The notes under the pieces were generated by a model that searched no databases, was not told the DNA's origin, and saw nothing but the letters and a program-made list of their open reading frames with translations. A DNA stretch of 64,000 bases from Elusimicrobiota bacterium. Its GTDB lineage: Bacteria; Elusimicrobiota; Elusimicrobia; UBA1565; UBA9628. Positions 59,685 to 64,000 of this stretch are shown here, one piece after another. A program made the position numbers and the translations under genes. Location of the stretch: contig JACQAZ010000044.1 of the NCBI GenBank assembly GCA_016194705.1, positions 1 through 64,000 on the forward strand, read 5' to 3'. Positions within the stretch are counted from its first letter, which is position 1. The number at the start of each line of letters is the position of its first letter.

Positions 59685-60371
59685 GGGAAACGCACCACCG
59701 AGGAACCGGAAGCCGCCGCGGCCTCCCATTCGATCGAGGCGCACTGGTCGTAGACCAGCGCGTAGGACTCGGCCGAGTCCCGGTTCTTGCGGTCGCGCTC
59801 CATGAGCTCCGTCATCGCGCGCTCGTGCTTGGCGATGACGCGGTCGAGCTTGCGGGCGACCGCCTCGCGGAAGGCCGGCACCTCGGAGGGCGCAAGCAGC
59901 GCCGGAGCCGCCTTGGTCGGCACGCGCGGCGAGCGGTCCTGCGAGCGCTCCAGGGCCGCGGCCAGCTCGTCGCGCGACTCGAGGAAGATCCGGCGCAGCG
60001 CGCGCGTGGGAGAGCTCGTGGTTCCAGGTCTTGTCGTACGGGCAGCCGCTTTCCTTGTAGGCGGACGAGACGCCGATGGAGATCGGCATCGCGTAATCCA
60101 CGATGACCGACTCGGCGTAGACCACCGCCTTGCCGCCGGCGCGCGCGGCGTCGTTCCAGACGATGCCGCGGCTGGCGTGGAGCTCGCCAGAGGTGTAGCC
60201 GGCGCGGTCGGCGCGCGCGGCAATGGGGCCGGGCGAAGAGCGGCTCTTGTCGGGCGAGCCCGGCAGTTCGGGCTCGGCGAAGCGTACGCGAAAGAGCGCA
60301 GCGCCGTCGTCCTGCGCCGAGAGAGCGGACGCGCAGACGAGAAGCCCCACGGCGAGGAGCCCTGACCGCAT
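59681..60371 (-). pseudogene. Exported HELSH protein, frameshifted copy
   Basis: ATG at 60371 (TAAACT 6 nt upstream, TTGACA 16 nt before that) opens signal peptide LLAVGLLVCASALSAQ and a mature domain identical in plan to the next gene: AGYTSGELHASRGIVW, VDYAMPISIGVSSAYKESGC, WNHELSHARA (HExxH). The frame then breaks inside a GC dinucleotide tract (59999-60007). A second frame continues with RRIFLESRDELAAALERSQD to FP at 59681, aligning residue for residue with the paralogue if two bases (GC) are restored. It is inactivated, or switches by slippage, or a read error. Confidence 0.75.
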
Positions 60372-60377
60372 GACTCT

Positions 60378-60405
60378 AGTTTAGCTCCAAAACCGCGGGT
60401 GTCAA
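60378..60405 (-). promoter_or_regulatory. Promoter of the frameshifted HELSH gene
   Basis: On the minus strand TTGACA (60405-60400), a 16-nt spacer and TAAACT (60383-60378) stand 6 nt before the ATG at 60371. The -35 is a perfect consensus. Confidence 0.7.
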
Positions 60406-61130
60406 GACCCGTTTGGATGCGGCTGCCAGTCGCCTTGCGGGCACTTTTCCCAATCCGCTTTATAGGCCTGCGGGGAGTCGCGGTCCCTGCGGTGGTCGTC
60501 CATCAAAGTGTTCAGCACGCGCGCCTGGTCCTCGAGCACGCCGCGCAACTTGTCGCCCAGCTCGCGCTCGAGGCCGGGGACCTCCTCGGCCTTGACCAGA
60601 CGGGGCGCTCCCGCCGTCGGCAGGCGCGGCTCCTCTTCCTGCGCGTGCTCGAAGGCCGCCTCGAGATGGACCTTTGATGCGTCGAACATCGAGACGTAGG
60701 CCCGCGCGTGGCTGAGCTCGTGCTCCCAGGTGACGCGGTAGGGGCAGGAGTCTTCCTTGTAATCCGACGAGACGCCGATTGCGATCGACATCTTGTAATT
60801 CACCTCGACGACCGCGGCGGACACCTCGACCTGGCCGCCGGGAGCGGCGCGCGTCTGCCAGCGCACGCCCAAGGTCTTTTCGGTCGTGCCGATCGTGATC
60901 CCGGCGCGGTCGGCCTGGGCGCCGCCGGGGCCGGGGTGCCGCTGGGTATGATCGGGAGCGGCCGGGATCGCGGGATCGTTGAACTGGTAGCGGAACAAGG
61001 AGACCTCGGGCGCGCCTTGCTCGGCCTTGGGCGCGGGCTCCTCCCTCTTGGCCGCCTCGACGGGCTTGGGGCTCTTGCCGCATGCGCCAAGGACCAACGA
61101 AAACGCCAGCAGGAGCAAGCCCGCGCGCAT
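60402..61130 (-). CDS. HELSH lipoprotein, intact paralogue
   Basis: This encodes 242 aa. LLLLAFSLVLGAC is a lipobox (Cys about residue 17), and the Pro/Glu-rich linker leads to a conserved domain: AGITIGTTEKTLGVRW, YKMSIAIGVSSDYKEDSC, then WEHELSHARAYVSMF with HExxH at 137-141. A helical C-terminal part follows with ALVKAEEVPGLERELGDKL-like content. The HELSH in a helix predicts a zinc site, but a third ligand is not proven. ATG at 61130 lies 6 nt after TACACT, with TTGACC 17 nt before. The family is not recognised; the two copies are tandem paralogues. Confidence 0.7.
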   Translation of the reverse strand: MRAGLLLLAFSLVLGACGKSPKPVEAAKREEPAPKAEQGAPEVSLFRYQFNDPAIPAAPDHTQRHPGPGGAQADRAGITIGTTEKTLGVRWQTRAAPGGQVEVSAAVVEVNYKMSIAIGVSSDYKEDSCPYRVTWEHELSHARAYVSMFDASKVHLEAAFEHAQEEEPRLPTAGAPRLVKAEEVPGLERELGDKLRGVLEDQARVLNTLMDDHRRDRDSPQAYKADWEKCPQGDWQPHPNGS

Positions 61131-61136
61131 GCCCGA

Positions 61137-61165
61137 AGTGTACACCGGCGGCCCTTTTCGGTCAA
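61137..61165 (-). promoter_or_regulatory. Promoter of the HELSH lipoprotein gene
   Basis: On the minus strand TTGACC (61165-61160), a 17-nt spacer and TACACT (61142-61137) stand 6 nt before the ATG at 61130. Confidence 0.7.
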
Positions 61166-61169
61166 TAGC

Positions 61170-61208
61170 GAGGGAACAAAATGACCCCCTCAATCGTATA
61201 TGTATCAA
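61170..61208 (+). repeat. ~40-bp intergenic element, copy C
   Basis: The element runs GAGGGAACAAAATGACCCCC to TCAATCGTATATGTATCA. It lies 30 bp upstream of the -10 of the retropepsin-like gene, oriented as that gene, and abuts the -35 of the divergent HELSH gene. Confidence 0.75.
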
Positions 61209-61250
61209 GCCCCGCTGGCGCGGAGCCCGGACGGCTGTTATAATGGAGGT

Positions 61251-61691
61251 ATGAGCGTGGGAGAGATACGAGTCAAGGTCCGTTTGGAGAACGAGAGAGA
61301 TATCTTCGAGTTCGAACGGGGAAGGATCGGCAAGAAGAAGGTGCGTACGGCCGAGATCGACGCGATCGTCGACACCGGGGCCGTGATGATCCTGTTGCCG
61401 CGCGACCTGGTCAAGAGACTGGGCCTGAGGAAGTTCGACAAGACCACGGTCGCCTTGGCCGACGAGCAGAGGATCGAGCTCGACAGGGTCGGCCCGCTGT
61501 CGCTGAGCATCGGAAATCGCAGGATGGTGACCGATTGCCTCGTGGGCCCTCCCGGCTGCGAACCTCTCATCGGGCAGCTCGTGCTCGAAAGCCTCGACTT
61601 GATCCCGGACCCCGCACGCAGGACGCTCACGCCCCGTCCGGAATCTCCGCTGCGCCCCACGCTCAAAATGAAGCCCCTGCTCGCGGCATGA
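61251..61691 (+). CDS. Clan AA retropepsin-like aspartic protease
   Basis: This encodes 146 aa. EIDAIVDTGAVMILLPRDLV has the DTGA/LP signature of single-domain retroviral-type proteases that act as homodimers; LGLRKFDKTTVALADEQRIE and PPGCEPLIGQLVLESLDLIP match the bacterial/archaeal AF_0612-like group. ATG at 61251 lies exactly 6 nt after TATAAT (leaderless, though GGAGGT lies in between). Its stop overlaps the M42 peptidase start (ATGA). Copy C of the repeated element precedes it. Confidence 0.85.
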   Translation: MSVGEIRVKVRLENERDIFEFERGRIGKKKVRTAEIDAIVDTGAVMILLPRDLVKRLGLRKFDKTTVALADEQRIELDRVGPLSLSIGNRRMVTDCLVGPPGCEPLIGQLVLESLDLIPDPARRTLTPRPESPLRPTLKMKPLLAA

Positions 61692-62761
61692 GGTCGGGCG
61701 TTTTGGAGCTCTTCCGCGAGCTGACCTCGGTGCCGACGGCTCCGTTTTTCGAGGCCTCGGTCTCGGCCAAGGCGCTGTCCTGGATCAAGAAGAACCTCGG
61801 GCGCAAGGTCACGGTTGCGCGCCGCCGCGGCGGCATCATCGTGCGATATCAGGGGCATGGCTCGGGTCCCGCGTTGTGTCTGGCCGCGCATCTCGATCAC
61901 CCGGCCTTCAGGCTCTCGCATGTGACGGCGCGCGGCGCTCTCGGCAAAAAGGAGGGCGGCCTGCCGGCGCATTTGCTCATCGGGAATAAAGTCGAAGCGT
62001 TCGCAGCGCGGCCCAAGGACAACCGGCCCCTGGCGACGGGGGTTCTCTCCAAGGAGATCAAGGAGGGCTTCTACGACATCGTCTGGGAGGCCGCTCCCTC
62101 GAGAGGAGAACGACCGGCGTTCGCGACGTTGGCTCTGACGCCGTTTGCGATCGCAGGCCGCTGGCTGCTCTCGCGCTCGATCGACGATCTTCTGGGCTGC
62201 GCGATCTCGCTCGAGGTCCTGCGCAAGGTCTCGGCGGCCAAGCTCAAGACCAATGTGACCGTGCTGCTGCACCGCGCCGAGGAAGTCGGCTTCATGGGCG
62301 CGCTGGACCTGATCTCTGAAGGCGCAGTCGATGTCGCGGACTCGGTCCTCTCCATCGAGACCTCGCGCGAGCTGCCGGGCGCGCGTCCCGGACGCGGTCC
62401 CGTCATTCGACTGGGCGACAAGGCCTGCCTCTTCGACGGCAACCTCACGGCTCTGCTCGACTCGGCGGCGGCGAAGATGAAGAGAGTCCAGCGCCTTCGG
62501 CTGACGGGAGGCACCTGCGAGGCCACGGCCTACCAGGCCTTCGGCTACGAGTCGGCGGGGGTCGCGATTCCACTGGTCAACTACCACAACGGGTGGGGCG
62601 CCAAGGCCGTCGCGCCCGAAAAGGTGCGCGTCGAGGACGTCGCCGGCTCGATCCGGCTTCTCGTCGAGGCGGCCCGGCTCTTCGGCAAGCCTAACGCCTT
62701 GCGCGGCGCCCTGCGCCGGCGCTTGTCCGACCGCCACGCCGCCCTGCGGCGCTTCCTTTAA
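61688..62761 (+). CDS. M42-family glutamyl/leucyl aminopeptidase-like protein
   Basis: This encodes 357 aa. LAAHLDHPAF (HxD metal ligands), SRSIDDLLGCAIS (bridging Asp), HRAEEVGFMGALDL (catalytic and ligand Glu), LSIETSR and VNYHNGWGAK (His) fit the M42/M20 dizinc layout. It is cytoplasmic and cleaves N-terminal residues from peptides. ATG overlaps the retropepsin stop (ATGA), an unusual pairing of an endo- and an exopeptidase in one operon. Confidence 0.88.
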   Translation: MRSGVLELFRELTSVPTAPFFEASVSAKALSWIKKNLGRKVTVARRRGGIIVRYQGHGSGPALCLAAHLDHPAFRLSHVTARGALGKKEGGLPAHLLIGNKVEAFAARPKDNRPLATGVLSKEIKEGFYDIVWEAAPSRGERPAFATLALTPFAIAGRWLLSRSIDDLLGCAISLEVLRKVSAAKLKTNVTVLLHRAEEVGFMGALDLISEGAVDVADSVLSIETSRELPGARPGRGPVIRLGDKACLFDGNLTALLDSAAAKMKRVQRLRLTGGTCEATAYQAFGYESAGVAIPLVNYHNGWGAKAVAPEKVRVEDVAGSIRLLVEAARLFGKPNALRGALRRRLSDRHAALRRFL

Positions 62762-62794
62762 TAGGCGTCCCCGAATTTGCCAGAATAGGGGCGA

Positions 62795-63373
62795 GTGAAG
62801 ATCTACACGAGGACGGGCGACAAGGGCGAAACCGGGCTTTGGGGCGGGGAGCGCGTGCCCAAGACTCACCCGCGCGTCGCGGCCTACGGCGACGTCGACG
62901 AACTCAACACCTGCCTGGGCTGGACGCTGTCTCTGCTCGGGAAAGACAAGAGACTCTCGCCGCTGAGAAAATATCTTTCCCTCATTCAAGAGGAGCTTTT
63001 CATCGTCGGCGCCTTGCTGGCGACACCCGAGGCCCGGCGCGGGCGGCTGTCTCCCCCCTTCGACAAGGGCCTGCCTCCCGACGCGTCGGCTCGCCTGGAA
63101 GCAGAGATCGACGCGATGACGGCGAGCCTCAAGCCTCTCAAGAGCTTCATACTGCCCGGCGGCTCGCCGGCCGGCGCCTCGCTGCACTTCGCCCGCGCCG
63201 TCTGCCGCAGGGCCGAGAGAAGCGCGGTCGCGCTCTCGCACAGCGACCGACTGCCCGAGGGGCTCATCGTCTATCTCAACCGCCTCTCGGACCACCTCTT
63301 CACGGCCGCGCGCTGGGCCAACGCCCGGGCCAAATCCGTCGAGACGCCCTGGGCAGGCCTGGCTCGGAAGTAG
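62795..63373 (+). CDS. ATP:cob(I)alamin adenosyltransferase (PduO type)
   Basis: This encodes 192 aa. KIYTRTGDKGETGLWGGERV, HPRVAAYGDVDELNTCLGW, FILPGGSPAGASLHFARAVC then RRAER and VYLNRLSDHLFTAARWAN are the diagnostic PduO blocks. It makes adenosylcobalamin from cob(I)alamin and ATP. Start GTG (62795), 33 bp after the peptidase stop. No B12-dependent enzyme lies in the window. Cytoplasmic trimer expected. Confidence 0.93.
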   Translation: MKIYTRTGDKGETGLWGGERVPKTHPRVAAYGDVDELNTCLGWTLSLLGKDKRLSPLRKYLSLIQEELFIVGALLATPEARRGRLSPPFDKGLPPDASARLEAEIDAMTASLKPLKSFILPGGSPAGASLHFARAVCRRAERSAVALSHSDRLPEGLIVYLNRLSDHLFTAARWANARAKSVETPWAGLARK

Positions 63374-63386
63374 CACGGTCGGCCCG

Positions 63387-64000
63387 ATGGGAAAGACCAA
63401 GAACGTCCTGCTGCCGATCTTCTTGATCGTCGTCGTCGACGTGCTGGGCATGACGATCATCCTGCCCCTGCTGCCGTTCTACGCCGAGCGCTACGGCGCC
63501 ACTCCCCAGCTCGTCGGGCTCCTGGTCATGACCTATTCGCTCTGCCAGCTCGTGGCGGGCCCCATCCTCGGCCAGCTCTCGGACCGGCACGGCCGCCGGC
63601 CGCTCTTGATCGTCAGCCAGGTCGGGACCTTCGTCGGATTCATCGTGCTCGGCCTGGCGCGCTCGCTCCCTTTGATCTTCCTCTCCCGCTTCCTCGACGG
63701 CATCACGGCCGGCAACCTGTCCTTGGCCCAGGCCTACATCTCGGACGTGACGAGACCTGAGGAGCGCGCGCGCTCCTTCGGCCTGATCGGCATCGCCTTC
63801 GGGATCGGCTTTCTCTTCGGGCCGGCGATCTCGGGCTTCCTGTCGCAGTACGACTACTCCTATCCCGCGTGGGCCGCGGCGGCGCTGTCACTGACGAGCA
63901 TACTCTGCACTTACTTTCTTCTGCCCCAAGTCACGCCGCACGCGGCCGATGAAACGGGTCCCGGGGGCAAGCGCCTGGGCGTCTTGGATTGGGGAGCCTA
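63387..64000 (+). CDS. MFS transporter, TetA/DHA1 type, cut by window end
   Basis: From ATG 63387 an uninterrupted frame runs to the last base (204 aa seen). MGKTKNVLLPIFLIVVVDVL then GMTIILPLLPFYAERYG (TM1), GPILGQLSDRHGRRPLL (motif A), FLSRFLDGITAGNLSLAQAY, and GIGFLFGPAISGFL (motif C) are those of DHA1 drug:proton antiporters. At least six TMs are visible. The substrate is unknown. It starts 13 bp after the cobalamin enzyme. Confidence 0.88.
   Translation, partial: MGKTKNVLLPIFLIVVVDVLGMTIILPLLPFYAERYGATPQLVGLLVMTYSLCQLVAGPILGQLSDRHGRRPLLIVSQVGTFVGFIVLGLARSLPLIFLSRFLDGITAGNLSLAQAYISDVTRPEERARSFGLIGIAFGIGFLFGPAISGFLSQYDYSYPAWAAAALSLTSILCTYFLLPQVTPHAADETGPGGKRLGVLDWGA

Noticed and set aside
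1..64000. CRISPR array, rRNA genes, transposase or integrase, prophage genes
   Set aside because: None was seen: there is no regular direct-repeat/spacer series, no rRNA sequence and no recognisable transposase, integrase or phage protein.

Overview
The window is 64 kb of GC-rich bacterial chromosome with short intergenic gaps and many overlapping genes (ATGA, GTGA, TTGA, TAATG junctions). The cell is inferred to have an outer membrane: there is an LpxL/HtrB-type acyltransferase, a PorV/UPF0164-type barrel, a bifunctional PBP1b-like enzyme and many Sec-exported or lipoprotein products. There is no rRNA and no decisive phylogenetic marker. The mix (type III glutamine synthetase, membrane TPR-kinase, diiron proteins, many unknown secreted proteins) would fit an uncultured lineage such as Elusimicrobiota, but that is only an inference.

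Layout. 0.2-6.0 kb: small exported or hypothetical proteins, a MaoC-like hot-dog protein, a glutathione peroxidase remnant and a large exported protein with three internal repeats. 6.0-7.2 kb: a hicB-hicA-hicB module (hicA has no normal start codon) and a decayed trypsin-like protease. 7.2-15 kb: peroxiredoxin + Mrp, glnN, two A-type Fe-S carriers and a TPR/Ser-Thr kinase receptor. 15-19.4 kb: exported proteins, including an operon ending in a putative HExxH metallopeptidase. 19.5-21.8 kb: a heme/respiration operon (Cld/HemQ-like, dead GIY-YIG-like, DUF420, cytochrome c). 21.8-28.5 kb: TPR proteins, tRNA-Cys, a permuted-papain protein, GIY-YIG, a zinc-ribbon protein, and a BNR/FlgD-like protein followed by a PorV-like barrel. 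28.5-32.5 kb: PBP1b, then a diiron protein coupled to an acyltransferase. 32.6-38.9 kb: a membrane-targeted Hsp100, then an exported heme/FAD amine oxidase, a hydrolase and a MOSC protein. 39-42.6 kb: a FecR-domain protein, a barrel, a cNMP-binding/Nudix operon and others. 42.8-46.3 kb: a four-gene overlapping operon (diiron oxygenase, hydrolase, M24-like, SDR). 46-53.6 kb: TPR-thioredoxin-like, glycosidase-like, FHA-cyclase, receiver, P450, VapBC and SWIB. 53.6-64 kb: a frameshifted GT-C transferase, tRNA-Glu, a lipoprotein, an S9 peptidase, an STT3-like protein, two paralogous HELSH proteins (one frameshifted), a retropepsin-like protease, an M42 peptidase, a cobalamin adenosyltransferase and a truncated MFS transporter.

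Three cross-cutting signals matter most. (1) About a dozen genes have a -10 hexamer exactly 6 nt before the start codon, several with a good -35 at 16-18 nt, which predicts leaderless mRNAs. (2) A conserved ~40-bp intergenic element occurs three times, each time in the same orientation, 38-59 bp before the promoter -10 of a small mobile-type module (hicBAB, vapBC, retropepsin). (3) A CATATG-centred inverted repeat occurs twice. Several recent gene disruptions (a T-run, a GC dinucleotide tract, truncations) are also visible.
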